Positions 25,043-34,225 are shown, numbered from the stretch's first letter. The stretch: 64,000 bases of DNA from Streptococcus infantis ATCC 700779 (GCF_000187465.1 NZ_GL732439.1:476456-540455); one strand, 5' to 3'. The notes: generated by a model from the sequence alone, not told the origin. Numbers and translations: made by a program.

Positions 25043-25984
25043 ATGAGTGAAGCAAAAGTTTATGTGATTCATGAGAATCTAGAATGGACTCAACATTTAG
25101 TAAAATGGTTGGAAGAATTAGAAGTCCCTTATGAACTATGGGATTTGTCTAGTGGGATTTTAGATTTGCAAAGCCCACCGCCGCAAGGTATCTTTTACAA
25201 TCGTATGTCTGCCTCTTCTCACACAAGAGGACATCGTTATGCGCCAGAATTTACAGAGCAAGTGATTACTTGGTTAGAAGCCCACGGACGCAAAGTTGTG
25301 AATGGTACCGGTGCTATCAACCTTGAAATTAGTAAAATCAAACAATATTTGAAGTTAAACGAATCTGGTATAGAGACTCCTGCAACAGTTGCAGTTTTAG
25401 GGCAAGAGAACATCATTGAAGCAGCAAGAAAATTGAACATTTATCCTTTAATTACTAAGCACAATCGAGCAGGTAAGGGATTAGGCGTTCAACTCTTCCA
25501 AAATGAAGAGGAACTTGAAGCTTATGTCAATAGTCCCCTCTTTGAACCTTCAGTGGACGGGATTACCTTGTTACAAGCCTACATCAAACCAAGTGATGGA
25601 CGTATCCGTCGTTCAGAGTTTATCAATCAAAAGTTTCTCTATACTGTTTCGATTGATTCTTCAGATGGATTCCAACTGTGTCCAGCAGATGGTTGCCAAA
25701 TCGGCAAGAGACCGGAGCAACTAGAAACGTCTGAAAAATTCCAGATTACAGAACCTCTACCAGATGACCGGAGAGAAGCTTATGAGAATTTCTTGAAAAA
25801 TGCTCAGATTGAAGTTGCGGCGATTGAATGGGTTCAATCCGAGAGTGGAGACATTTATGTCTATGATGTAAATACCAACACCAACTACAATCCTACCGCA
25901 GAAAAGAATGCCACTATTTTTGCTCACCAACACTTGGCTCAGTATCTAAAAACAGAATTGCAAGCCGTCACTAGTGGACAATAA
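25043..25984 (+). CDS. ATP-grasp ligase, RimK-like
   Basis: This 313-residue protein has an N-terminal pre-ATP-grasp domain (FYNRMSASSHTRGHR near residues 52-66). The ATP-grasp fold has the ATP-binding Lys in PLITKHNRAGKGLGVQLF and the metal-binding end in VYDVNTNTNYNP. RimK-like members add amino acids through an acyl phosphate. The pairing with a dicarboxylate symporter suggests ligation of an acidic amino acid to a small molecule or peptide. The product is unknown. An AAGGAG site overlaps the end of the symporter gene. Confidence 0.75.
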   Translation: MSEAKVYVIHENLEWTQHLVKWLEELEVPYELWDLSSGILDLQSPPPQGIFYNRMSASSHTRGHRYAPEFTEQVITWLEAHGRKVVNGTGAINLEISKIKQYLKLNESGIETPATVAVLGQENIIEAARKLNIYPLITKHNRAGKGLGVQLFQNEEELEAYVNSPLFEPSVDGITLLQAYIKPSDGRIRRSEFINQKFLYTVSIDSSDGFQLCPADGCQIGKRPEQLETSEKFQITEPLPDDRREAYENFLKNAQIEVAAIEWVQSESGDIYVYDVNTNTNYNPTAEKNATIFAHQHLAQYLKTELQAVTSGQ

Positions 25985-25998
25985 AGTAGGAAATTCAA

Positions 25999-26033
25999 AA
26001 ATCCCCCAGTATCAAATGACTGGGGGATTGATT
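25999..26033 (+). terminator. Terminator of the symporter/ATP-grasp operon
   Basis: AATCCCCCAGT/ACTGGGGGATT with an eight-base loop and a T-rich tail. Confidence 0.88.
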
Positions 26034-26038
26034 TGTTT

Positions 26039-26197
26039 ATACTCTTCGAAAATCTCTTCAAACCACGTCAGCTTCCATCTTCAACCTCAAAATAGTATTT
26101 TGAGCTGCCTTCGTCAGTTCTATCCACAACCTCAAAACGGTGTTTTGAGCAACCTGCGGCTCGCTTCCTAGTTTGCTCTTTGATTTTCATTGAGTAT
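26039..26197. repeat. BOX element (boxA-boxB-boxC type)
   Basis: The left end ATACTCTTCGAAAATC and the right end GATTTTCATTGAGTAT are the usual BOX termini and form an imperfect inverted repeat. Inside, the CAACCTCAAAA-x5-TTTTGAGC hairpin occurs twice (about 26083-26105 and 26127-26150), and AACCTGCGGC marks the start of the boxC part. The boxA core is shortened relative to the usual form. BOX elements are dispersed, non-autonomous repeats in pneumococcus and relatives. This one sits between convergent operons. Confidence 0.88.
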
Positions 26198-26211
26198 TAA
26201 TCGATAAAAAA

Positions 26212-27075
26212 TTATTGATTTGCTTTAAAGTCTGGATCCTTCAAACTTTGAACGCTAGCATTGAGGACAGCGCCGATAATTAATATTTTGGCAATGATAA
26301 TGAACCAGAACATCATGACAACGACGACGATTGAACTGAAAAATCTGACGTCAACGAGATAGTTGACATAATTGTTGAAATAAGCTGCAAAGATGTTTAA
26401 TAATGCAATAGTGGTAACTAGTACAAAGAGACTACCAGGTATGACGTAGCGAATCTTACTTACTTTAACATTTGGTAGGAAATAATAGAGCATAATCACG
26501 GTAGCAAAAAGAAAGGCATAAATCAGGGGACCTGTAAAATCTTGTAGATAAGAAAACAGAGCACTCTCGGATTTCCAGTAGTTTTTAAGCAAGTCCAATA
26601 ACATATGGCCGAACATACTGAGGAATAAGGCAAGGGCAAAGAGAATTTGAAGGCCAAAGCTAACCAAGAGACTCATCAGCTGGTGTGAGATAATTCCTCT
26701 ATTTTTTGCAACTCCATAGGCTTTATTAAAGGCCTTCTGAAGAAAATCCATGGATTTGGAGAAAGTCCAAAGAGCTGATAAGATAGCAAAACTTAGTAAA
26801 CCTGTTGATGGTTGAGTCAGAACTTCTCTGACAATTTTTGCAACAACTTCATAAATTGTATCTGGTAAAAATTCCTTGATTGTTAAAAGAAAGTTGGAGA
26901 TGGGAATTTGAAAGTAGGGTAAGATGTTGACCACTATCATGAGTAAGGGGAAGATAGAAATCAACCAATAGTAGGCAACAGCAACGCTAGTTAACTCACT
27001 ATCGGAGGCTTGATAGTAGTGCAAAAAAGCTTTTAATAAGGGTCTATCAGTCAGCTGTTTCCACAACTTTTTCAT
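26212..27075 (-). CDS. YihY/BrkB-family inner membrane protein
   Basis: This 287-residue protein has six membrane helices. The family motif region near residues 25-60 (SVAVAYYWLISIFPLLM) and the amphipathic LPDTIYEVVAKIV stretch identify YihY/UPF0761. Its role is not settled. It is the last gene of a five-gene minus-strand operon, 39 nt after the antiporter gene, with an AGGATTG site. Confidence 0.85.
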   Translation of the reverse strand: MKKLWKQLTDRPLLKAFLHYYQASDSELTSVAVAYYWLISIFPLLMIVVNILPYFQIPISNFLLTIKEFLPDTIYEVVAKIVREVLTQPSTGLLSFAILSALWTFSKSMDFLQKAFNKAYGVAKNRGIISHQLMSLLVSFGLQILFALALFLSMFGHMLLDLLKNYWKSESALFSYLQDFTGPLIYAFLFATVIMLYYFLPNVKVSKIRYVIPGSLFVLVTTIALLNIFAAYFNNYVNYLVDVRFFSSIVVVVMMFWFIIIAKILIIGAVLNASVQSLKDPDFKANQ

Positions 27076-27114
27076 GTTACAATCCTCCAGTTTTTCTCTT
27101 GTTTTCTATAGACT

Positions 27115-29169
27115 TTAATTTCTTCGAACTAATTCCATCATATCATAAGGTAAGGTATTAGCAGATTCTTTTAAGGAATAAGTTTCTAAATTATTGACAT
27201 TTTGTCGTAGCTTTTTGGCATATTGAGCTGAGATGAGTTTTTGAGCTTCGTATTCAAAGATACACTTACGTTCAAGGTAATAACCTCTAAGCATTTCATC
27301 AATGTTATTGGGTTTGATACGATTGATAACCCGTTCCACAAAGGCACCACTCGTAATATGACTGGTTTCGCGAAGACGAGATTCCTGCATGAAGCTGATC
27401 AGAGAACTCTTATAAATCCCTTTAAGGTTTTCTAAACTCTCGATAATAATTTCCGTATTAGCTAGGTAGAGTTCTGCAATTTGGTCATAATCAATGGCAA
27501 GAAGTCGCTGTTTTTCCTTGTCTTTCCACGAACGGAATGTTTTCCCAAATGTGAGCAATTCATGAAGTAGAAAACGAAGAATGCGTATGGAGACAAGGAA
27601 GTAGTAGGTTAGTCGAGAAGCAAAGTTTCGCTTAATATTTTTCTCCATGTTTTTCAAGTAGCGTTGGTAGACACGATAAGCACGATCTCCAATCTTTCCT
27701 TCTTCATAGGCTTGTTCCAAGCCATCGCTTTCAACACTGAGAATCAAGAGTTTCAGAGCTTCCCAGTCCTCTTGAATTTCTTTGTTTTCTTGACTAAGAA
27801 TAAGATTTTCAATACGTCCATGATAATTGTCAATAGCCGCATAGAGTGGAACCTTGTTTTTTGTGTTCTCTAAATCCTTCTCTAATTCCATGGCGACATC
27901 GTTTAAGATAGCGATGTGCATGAGTTGATCCTTAGATGGTTCTTTCTCTTCAGAAAGGTGCGGGAGTACTAGTAATCCCGTCAGGAAACTTACCAGGGTT
28001 ACGCCAGCTACGAGGAAGAGAAGAAGAGGGTATTCTTGCTCCAGATTAGACGGTATCAAAAGGATAGTGGCAATGGATACAGTTCCCTTCACACCAGAAA
28101 AGGTAAGGAGGAGCATGTCTTTGACATATTTGTCTAAACTTTTATGAAGCTTCTTAATCCGAAATGCGTAAAATCCATAGATCATGACAAAGCGGATAAC
28201 AAAAAGCAGGAAGGTCAAGAGGAAAACACTGAGTAAGAGAAGCACTTTGTTGTAGAAAGCACTCTTAAGAATTGGTTCCGCGATCATTTCAAGTTCCATC
28301 CCAAGAATGACAAAGACTGAACCATTGAGCATAAAGGTTACAGTCTGCCAAACAGTCTCAGTAACTGTATCAACTTGTGCTTCAAGCAGATTTATTTTCT
28401 TGAAACGACTGGCTTTCAGAATCCCAGCAACAACAACGGCGATGATGCCTGAAACATGAATTTCTTCGGCTATGAAAAAAGTCAAGAGAGGTAAACTAAG
28501 TTCCAATAAGAGCTCACTTGCGATATCTGTTGCTCGGACACTGAGTAGAAAAGTATGGAGGAAGCGATTGATTAGGGCTGTTATCAAGCCGACTGCAAAT
28601 CCTCCAACGATGGAAATGGCTAATGAAGATCCGGCTTGGGTAAGGGAGAATGTTCCTGTTGTCCAAGCGATGAGAGCCATACGAAAGGCTACTAGTCCAG
28701 AAGCATCATTCAGAAGACCTTCCCCTTTTAGGATATTAGAGACCCGCTTTGGGAAGGAAAAGCGTTGAGAAAGGGATGCGAAGGCGACTAGGTCAGTAGG
28801 ACCTAAAGCAGCACCAACTGCTACACAGGCGGCTAATGGTAGGCTAGCCCAAAGGACATGAGCGAGTCCCCCCATGCTCAGCGCTGATATAAAGATAACT
28901 GGAAAAATCAAGTAGAGGACAATCCGCCAGTGTTTTAGGATAGAAGTAATGTCTGCTTCTTGAGCTTCGCGAAAGAGTAGTGGACCAATGACTAAAGCTA
29001 AGAATAACTCAGTATCTAAATGATATTGGTTGTTGGGTAAGCAAAGCCCAATTCCAATCCCTAACAAAATTTGAATCAGAGGCATGGGTAAAAAGGGCAG
29101 AAGCTTATTGGTCGTACTAGAAACAATAAGAACTAGTAAAAATACCAAGAGATAAAAAAGTAAATTCAT
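27115..29169 (-). CDS. Na+/H+ antiporter, CPA1 family
   Basis: This 684-residue protein has about 12 membrane helices in the first 410 residues. The CPA1 core motifs are GALGPTD-like (GAALGPTDLVAF) and GLLNDASGLVAF, where the Asp of ND is the ion-binding residue. A cytoplasmic, mostly helical tail of about 270 residues is probably regulatory. It exchanges sodium or potassium for protons. It lies 11 nt after the coiled-coil gene, in the same operon. Confidence 0.88.
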   Translation of the reverse strand: MNLLFYLLVFLLVLIVSSTTNKLLPFLPMPLIQILLGIGIGLCLPNNQYHLDTELFLALVIGPLLFREAQEADITSILKHWRIVLYLIFPVIFISALSMGGLAHVLWASLPLAACVAVGAALGPTDLVAFASLSQRFSFPKRVSNILKGEGLLNDASGLVAFRMALIAWTTGTFSLTQAGSSLAISIVGGFAVGLITALINRFLHTFLLSVRATDIASELLLELSLPLLTFFIAEEIHVSGIIAVVVAGILKASRFKKINLLEAQVDTVTETVWQTVTFMLNGSVFVILGMELEMIAEPILKSAFYNKVLLLLSVFLLTFLLFVIRFVMIYGFYAFRIKKLHKSLDKYVKDMLLLTFSGVKGTVSIATILLIPSNLEQEYPLLLFLVAGVTLVSFLTGLLVLPHLSEEKEPSKDQLMHIAILNDVAMELEKDLENTKNKVPLYAAIDNYHGRIENLILSQENKEIQEDWEALKLLILSVESDGLEQAYEEGKIGDRAYRVYQRYLKNMEKNIKRNFASRLTYYFLVSIRILRFLLHELLTFGKTFRSWKDKEKQRLLAIDYDQIAELYLANTEIIIESLENLKGIYKSSLISFMQESRLRETSHITSGAFVERVINRIKPNNIDEMLRGYYLERKCIFEYEAQKLISAQYAKKLRQNVNNLETYSLKESANTLPYDMMELVRRN

Positions 29170-29180
29170 TTTCCACCTCC

Positions 29181-29435
29181 CTATTTTTGTTTACGACAAT
29201 TTTCAAAAAGTTCCTTTTGTTCTTGGATTTTTTGATCAATCTTTGAGCAGTCCTTATGTTCTATTTTTTTCTGACAACGCTCCATTTCAAGTGAAATCAT
29301 TTTCTTCTTGATTTTCAGCATTTTTTTACTCATATGTGCTTCATCCAAAATACCAACTGCCCGTTCATGTTGGGTTGACTCGACAAAGTTGTGACGAAGA
29401 GCTTCGATTTTATCTTTTAGGTATTGTTTATCCAT
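29181..29435 (-). CDS. Small charged coiled-coil protein (unknown)
   Basis: This 84-residue, Lys/Glu-rich protein is predicted to be all helical with heptad-like spacing. It overlaps the upstream methyltransferase gene by eight bases and precedes the antiporter gene by 11 nt, so it is a real operon member. No family name is recognised. Confidence 0.65.
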   Translation of the reverse strand: MDKQYLKDKIEALRHNFVESTQHERAVGILDEAHMSKKMLKIKKKMISLEMERCQKKIEHKDCSKIDQKIQEQKELFENCRKQK

Positions 29436-29985
29436 GTCGATACCTTTCTAATTTTTCAATCATCACTAAAAATGGTGGATTGTTAATTTGGTTGAGAGTT
29501 CGATAAATTGTAGCAGTATATTCTTGTTGCGGTAACTGACTGACATAATCCAGGACTGCATCTCGTTCTATATCTCCACCTTCATGCCCGTAGTATATCA
29601 TGATGGCTATCCGTCCGCCCTTAACGAGCATCAGACAGAGTTTTTCTAGTGCCTCAAGGGTTGTCTGAGGTTGAGTGATAATGCTTTTATCAGCAGAAGG
29701 TAGATAACCTAGATTGAAGATGGCGGCCTTGACTTCTGTCACAAATTGATCCACAGTTTCGTGGCCTTGCAGGATTAAGTCTACATTGGTCAAACCTGCT
29801 TCTTGGATACGTTTACTTGTTTTTTGAAGAGCTTGTTCTTGTATATCAAAAGCGTAGACTTGTTTAGCCAACTTGGCAAGGAAAAGCGTATCATGTCCAT
29901 TTCCCATGGTCGCATCTACAACAACATCATCTTTTGTGATGACTTGGGCAAGAAAATCATGCGCCATTTCAAGTGGTTTTTTCAT
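29428..29985 (-). CDS. ytqB: Class I SAM-dependent methyltransferase, YtqB-like (rRNA methylase family)
   Basis: This 185-residue Rossmann methyltransferase has the AdoMet motif VVDATMGNGHDTLFLA and an ILQGHE acidic loop. The conserved IFNLGYLPSADK motif (NLGYLP) is characteristic of YtqB/rRNA-MTase family PF06962. Its substrate is thought to be RNA in the family. It overlaps the upstream radical-SAM gene by 17 bases, a pairing conserved in Firmicutes (ytqA-ytqB). Confidence 0.85.
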   Translation of the reverse strand: MKKPLEMAHDFLAQVITKDDVVVDATMGNGHDTLFLAKLAKQVYAFDIQEQALQKTSKRIQEAGLTNVDLILQGHETVDQFVTEVKAAIFNLGYLPSADKSIITQPQTTLEALEKLCLMLVKGGRIAIMIYYGHEGGDIERDAVLDYVSQLPQQEYTATIYRTLNQINNPPFLVMIEKLERYRHG

Positions 29986-30916
29986 TCATAAACTCCTGTT
30001 TTACAGCCTTGCATCCTTGGACACTACCTCGTTGTCTCATTTCAGCTTCTATGCTATTTAGAACTTCCCATTTATTGAGACTCCACATAGGACCAATCAG
30101 CATATCTCTAGGCGCATCACCCGTAATCCTATGGATGACTATATGTTTGGGAATAATTTCTAGTTGGTCACAGATAACTTTCACATAGTCGTCTTGACAC
30201 ATAAGCTGCAGTCTACCCTCGTGATAATCACGTTGCATCCGAGTATTTGTCATAAGGTGAAGTAGGTGAAGTTTAATCCCTTGAATATCATTATCAGTCA
30301 CACAGCGACGAACATTTTCCACCATCATGTCATGAGTTTCACCTGGCAAGCCGTTAATCAAATGGGCAACAATCTCAATCTTTGGATATTTCCTCAAGCG
30401 TTTAACTGTCTCCACATAAAGTTCATAGGAGTGGGCACGGTTAATCAACTCAGAAGTTTCTTCATAGGTTGTTTGTAAACCTAACTCTACAGTAACATGC
30501 ATTCGTTCTGACAGTTCTGCCAAGTATTCGATAGTCTCATCAGGAAGGCAATCTGGTCGTGTCCCGATATTGATTCCAACAACACCAGGTTCATTAATAG
30601 CTTGTTCATAGCGTTCGCGAATGACTTCGAGCTTTTCATGAGTATTAGTAAAGTTTTGGAAATAAACCAGATATTTTCTGACATCTGGCCATTTGCGGTG
30701 CATAAAGTCAATTTCCTTGTAAAATTGCTCACGAATAGGAGCATCAGGCGCAACAATAGCATCTCCAGATCCAGAAACAGTACAGAAAGTACAACCTCCA
30801 TGAGCTACCGTACCATCACGATTGGGACAATCGAATCCGGCATCGATAGGAACTTTGAAAGTTTTTTCTCCGAATAAATTTCGATAATAATCATTCAAGG
30901 TATTATAGGATTTCAT
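29969..30916 (-). CDS. ytqA: Radical SAM protein, TIGR01212/YtqA family
   Basis: This 315-residue protein has the family's iron-sulfur cysteines in DCPNRDG and GGCTFC near residues 24-38. A TIM-barrel core follows with NIGTRPDCLPDE and HLINGLPGET. The start is the ATG at 30916; a longer in-frame version beginning at 30952 would start upstream of the promoter. The -10 TGATATAAT ends 7 nt before this ATG and no ribosome site is present, so the operon mRNA may be leaderless. The substrate is not known to me. Confidence 0.85.
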   Translation of the reverse strand: MKSYNTLNDYYRNLFGEKTFKVPIDAGFDCPNRDGTVAHGGCTFCTVSGSGDAIVAPDAPIREQFYKEIDFMHRKWPDVRKYLVYFQNFTNTHEKLEVIRERYEQAINEPGVVGINIGTRPDCLPDETIEYLAELSERMHVTVELGLQTTYEETSELINRAHSYELYVETVKRLRKYPKIEIVAHLINGLPGETHDMMVENVRRCVTDNDIQGIKLHLLHLMTNTRMQRDYHEGRLQLMCQDDYVKVICDQLEIIPKHIVIHRITGDAPRDMLIGPMWSLNKWEVLNSIEAEMRQRGSVQGCKAVKQEFMNEKTT

Positions 30917-30923
30917 AGCTAAT

Positions 30924-30932
30924 ATTATATCA
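30924..30932 (-). promoter_or_regulatory. Extended -10 of the ytqA operon, 7 nt from the ATG
   Basis: The minus strand reads TGATATAAT, seven bases, then the ATG of ytqA. It predicts a leaderless operon mRNA. Confidence 0.6.
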
Positions 30933-31014
30933 GAAAACCCCAGTAAACTCAAAGTTAGTAAACAATTGAAGAGAAGTAAGAAATTTTTAAAATCAAAAAA
31001 TCTTATATAAATCC

Positions 31015-31084
31015 TTTACAAAAAAAATTAAAGTGGTATAATAGAGGTGTTGATGGTGCAAACGTTTTCGTAAATCGTTTGCAC
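31015..31084 (+). promoter_or_regulatory. Glucose PTS promoter with CcpA-like inverted repeat
   Basis: TTTACA (31015-31020), 16 bp and TGGTATAAT (hexamer 31037-31042) form the promoter. Just downstream of +1, GTGCAAACG (31056-31064) and CGTTTGCAC (31076-31084) are a perfect 9-bp inverted repeat. Its left half extends into TGCAAACGTTTTCG, a cre-like site. A protein bound here would act as a roadblock or affect initiation. Confidence 0.72.
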
Positions 31085-31107
31085 TAAAATAAAATAAGGA
31101 GATTTGA

Positions 31108-33294
31108 ATGATGAAAGATACATTCAAAAATGTTTTGTCTTTCGAGTTTTGGCAAAAATTCGGTAAGGCTCTAATGGTGGTTATCGCTGTTATGCCAGCG
31201 GCTGGATTGATGATTTCAATCGGTAAGTCACTTGCAATGATTAACCCTAACTTTGCGCCACTTGTTGTTACAGGTGGAATCCTTGAGCAAATTGGTTGGG
31301 GAGTTATCGGTAACCTACATATCTTGTTTGCTCTTGCTATCGGTGGTAGCTGGGCTAAAGAACGTGCTGGTGGTGCTTTTGCTGCCGGTCTAGCATTTAT
31401 CTTAATTAACCGTATCACTGGTGCTATCTTTAGTGTTAGTGGTGATATGTTGAAAGATCCTAATGCTATGGTTTCAACAATCTTTGGTAACTCTATCAAA
31501 GTTTCTGATTACTTTATCAGCGTGTTTGAATCTCCAGCACTTAACATGGGTGTGTTTGTAGGGATTATTTCTGGTTTTGTAGGGGCAACTGCCTTTAACA
31601 AATACTACAATTTCCGTAAACTTCCTGATGCACTTTCATTCTTTAACGGAAAACGTTTTGTACCGTTTGTAGTTATTCTTCGTTCAGCAATTGCTGCAAT
31701 CCTTCTTGCAATTTTCTGGCCACTTGTTCAAACAGGTATTAACAGCTTTGGTATCTGGATTGCTAACTCTCAAGAAACAGCTCCAGTTCTAGCACCATTC
31801 TTGTATGGTACTTTGGAACGCTTACTCTTGCCATTTGGACTTCACCACATGTTGACTATCCCAATGAACTATACAGCTCTTGGTGGTACTTATGATGTCA
31901 TGACTGGTGCAGCAAAAGGTACTCAAGTATTTGGTCAAGATCCACTTTGGCTTGCATGGGTAACTGACCTTGTAAACCTTAAAGGTACTGACGCGGCTCA
32001 ATACCAACACTTGTTAGATACAGTACATCCAGCTCGTTTCAAAGTTGGACAAATGATTGGTTCGTTTGGTATCTTGATGGGTGTAATTGTGGCTATCTAC
32101 CGTAACGTTGATCCAGATAAGAAACACCAATACAAAGGTATGATGATCGCAACTGCTCTTGCAACATTCTTGACAGGGGTAACTGAACCAATTGAGTACA
32201 TGTTCATGTTCATCGCAACACCTCTTTACCTTGTTTACGCTCTTGTTCAAGGTGCTGCCTTTGCAATGGCTGATGTTGTGAACCTTCGTGTGCACTCATT
32301 CGGTTCAATCGAATTCTTGACTCGTACTCCGCTAGCTATCAATGCTGGTATTGGTATGGATATTGTTAACTTTATCTGGGTGACAGTACTCTTTGGATTT
32401 ATCATGTACTTTATCGCTAACTTCATGATTAAGAAATTCAACTATGCAACTCCAGGACGTAACGGTAACTACGAAAATGCAGATGGTTCTTCTGAATCTT
32501 CAGCTGCTGGTGAAACTAAAGTTGCAGAAGCTTCTCAAGCAGTTAACATCATCAACCTTCTTGGTGGACGTGCGAACATCGTTGATGTAGATGCATGTAT
32601 GACTCGTCTTCGCGTTACTGTAAAAGATGCAGAAAAAGTTGGAACAGAAGAACAATGGAAAGCTGAAGGAGCTATGGGACTTGTCATGAAAGGACAAGGT
32701 GTCCAAGCTATCTACGGACCTAAAGCTGACGTTTTGAAATCAGATATCCAAGATATTCTTGATTCTGGAGAAGTGATTCCTGAAACCCTTCCAAGTCAAA
32801 TGGCAGCAGCTCAAAAAGATACTGTTGTCTACAAAGGTGTAACTGAAGAAGTTTATTCAGTTGCTGACGGTCAAGTCATTGAATTGGAACAAGTTAAGGA
32901 TCCAGTCTTTTCACAAAAAATGATGGGTGATGGATTTGCAGTAGAACCAGCAAACGGAAACATTGTATCTCCAGTTTCTGGTACTGTATCAAGTGTATTC
33001 CCAACTAAACATGCTCTTGGCCTTGTAACTGAAGCAGGTCTTGAAGTTCTTGTTCATATTGGTCTTGATACTGTAAGTCTTGAAGGAAAACCATTTGAAG
33101 TGTTAGTTTCAGAAGGTCAAACAGTAGCTGCTGGTGATCTCTTGGTCAAAGCTGACCTCGGAGCAATTCAGGCTGCTGAGCGTGAAACTACAACAGTAGT
33201 AGTCTTTACAAATGGAGATGCCATCAAGTCAGTTAAATTAGAACAAACCGGTTCTCTTGCAGCTAAAACAGCAGTTGCAAAAGTAGAATTGTAA
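31108..33294 (+). CDS. ptsG: PTS system glucose-type EIICBA
   Basis: This 728-residue membrane protein is a full IIC-IIB-IIA fusion. IIC spans about 1-440 with about ten helices. IIB has its phospho-cysteine in VDACMTRLRV near residue 493. A flexible linker leads to IIA with the phospho-histidine in LEVLVHIGLDTV near 651. It takes up and phosphorylates glucose or a similar sugar. Its position alone behind a strong cre-bearing promoter fits carbon control. Glucose is preferred by similarity, but related sugars (glucosamine, maltose-type) cannot be excluded. The first two codons are both ATG. Confidence 0.88.
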   Translation: MMKDTFKNVLSFEFWQKFGKALMVVIAVMPAAGLMISIGKSLAMINPNFAPLVVTGGILEQIGWGVIGNLHILFALAIGGSWAKERAGGAFAAGLAFILINRITGAIFSVSGDMLKDPNAMVSTIFGNSIKVSDYFISVFESPALNMGVFVGIISGFVGATAFNKYYNFRKLPDALSFFNGKRFVPFVVILRSAIAAILLAIFWPLVQTGINSFGIWIANSQETAPVLAPFLYGTLERLLLPFGLHHMLTIPMNYTALGGTYDVMTGAAKGTQVFGQDPLWLAWVTDLVNLKGTDAAQYQHLLDTVHPARFKVGQMIGSFGILMGVIVAIYRNVDPDKKHQYKGMMIATALATFLTGVTEPIEYMFMFIATPLYLVYALVQGAAFAMADVVNLRVHSFGSIEFLTRTPLAINAGIGMDIVNFIWVTVLFGFIMYFIANFMIKKFNYATPGRNGNYENADGSSESSAAGETKVAEASQAVNIINLLGGRANIVDVDACMTRLRVTVKDAEKVGTEEQWKAEGAMGLVMKGQGVQAIYGPKADVLKSDIQDILDSGEVIPETLPSQMAAAQKDTVVYKGVTEEVYSVADGQVIELEQVKDPVFSQKMMGDGFAVEPANGNIVSPVSGTVSSVFPTKHALGLVTEAGLEVLVHIGLDTVSLEGKPFEVLVSEGQTVAAGDLLVKADLGAIQAAERETTTVVVFTNGDAIKSVKLEQTGSLAAKTAVAKVEL

Positions 33295-33304
33295 TACACT
33301 AAGG

Positions 33305-33332
33305 GGTTGGAAGCTGTTTTCCAACCTCTTGT
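33305..33332 (+). terminator. Weak terminator after the PTS gene
   Basis: GGTTGGAA and TTCCAACC form a stem just past the stop, with only a short T-rich tail, so some read-through into the next gene is likely. Confidence 0.55.
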
Positions 33333-33347
33333 TTATAGGAGAAAAAC

Positions 33348-34166
33348 ATGAAGTTTTTAACACTCAATACTCATAGTTGGATGGAAAAAAATCCTGAAGA
33401 AAAATTTCAGCTCTTGTTACAAGATATACTTGAAAACAGCTATGATTTGATTTGTTTTCAAGAGATTAACCAAGAAATTACATCAACTCAAGTAGAGTCT
33501 GGACCACTTTACAATCCGTTACCTTCAGCAGAACCCATTCACCAAGACCACTATGTTCGTCTTTTGGTAGAGAAGTTGTCTGAAAAAGGACTGGACTATT
33601 ATTGGACATGGGCTTATAATCATATCGGATATGACCGTTATCATGAGGGAGTTTCAATTCTATCTAAAACACCGATTAAGGCGCGTGAGATTTTGGTTTC
33701 AGATGTAGATGATCCAACTGATTATCACACTCGTCGAGTTGCACTAGTAGAAACAGTAGTAGAAGGTAAAGAGCTTGCAGTTGCGAGTGTGCATCTCTCT
33801 TGGTGGGATAAAGGATTCCAAGAGGAATGGGCAAGATTTGAAGCAGTTCTAAAAGAGTTGAATAAACCTCTATTACTAGCAGGAGATTTTAATAATCCTG
33901 CAGGTCAAGAAGGTTACCAAGCTATTCTATCTAGTCCACTAGACTTACAAGATGCATTTGAAGTTGCAAAAGAAAGAAGTGGAAGCTACACTGTTCCTCC
34001 AGAAATTGATGGTTGGAAGGGAAATACAGAACCTCTTCGAATTGATTACGTCTTTATGACAAAAGATCTTCAGGTAGAAAAGTTACAGGTAGTTTTTGAT
34101 GGCCAAGCAAGTCCGCAGGTCAGTGATCACTTTGGTCTTCAAGCAGAACTTTCTTGGAAGAACTAA
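33348..34166 (+). CDS. Endonuclease/exonuclease/phosphatase-family protein
   Basis: This 272-residue protein has the EEP fold markers: LNTHSW at the start, FQEIN, SVHLSWW, GDFNNP and RIDYVF, with SDHFGL at the end giving the catalytic Asp-His. Such enzymes cut phosphodiesters in nucleic acids or lipids; the substrate here is unknown. It has no signal peptide, so it is cytoplasmic. It is probably read with the upstream PTS gene through a weak terminator. Confidence 0.82.
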   Translation: MKFLTLNTHSWMEKNPEEKFQLLLQDILENSYDLICFQEINQEITSTQVESGPLYNPLPSAEPIHQDHYVRLLVEKLSEKGLDYYWTWAYNHIGYDRYHEGVSILSKTPIKAREILVSDVDDPTDYHTRRVALVETVVEGKELAVASVHLSWWDKGFQEEWARFEAVLKELNKPLLLAGDFNNPAGQEGYQAILSSPLDLQDAFEVAKERSGSYTVPPEIDGWKGNTEPLRIDYVFMTKDLQVEKLQVVFDGQASPQVSDHFGLQAELSWKN

Positions 34167-34194
34167 CAAAGAATTTTACTAAAATAAAACGAGT

Positions 34195-34225
34195 CCCCCT
34201 TCGGATATGCGAAGGGGGTTCCTTA
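34195..34225 (+). terminator. Terminator after the EEP-family gene
   Basis: CCCCCTTCG/CGAAGGGGG around GATATG, followed by TTCCTT. Confidence 0.85.

Noticed and set aside
26039..26211. An ORF of 65 codons running through the BOX element.
   Set aside because: The reading frame is made of BOX sequence, which is a known non-coding repeat, and lacks a ribosome site.
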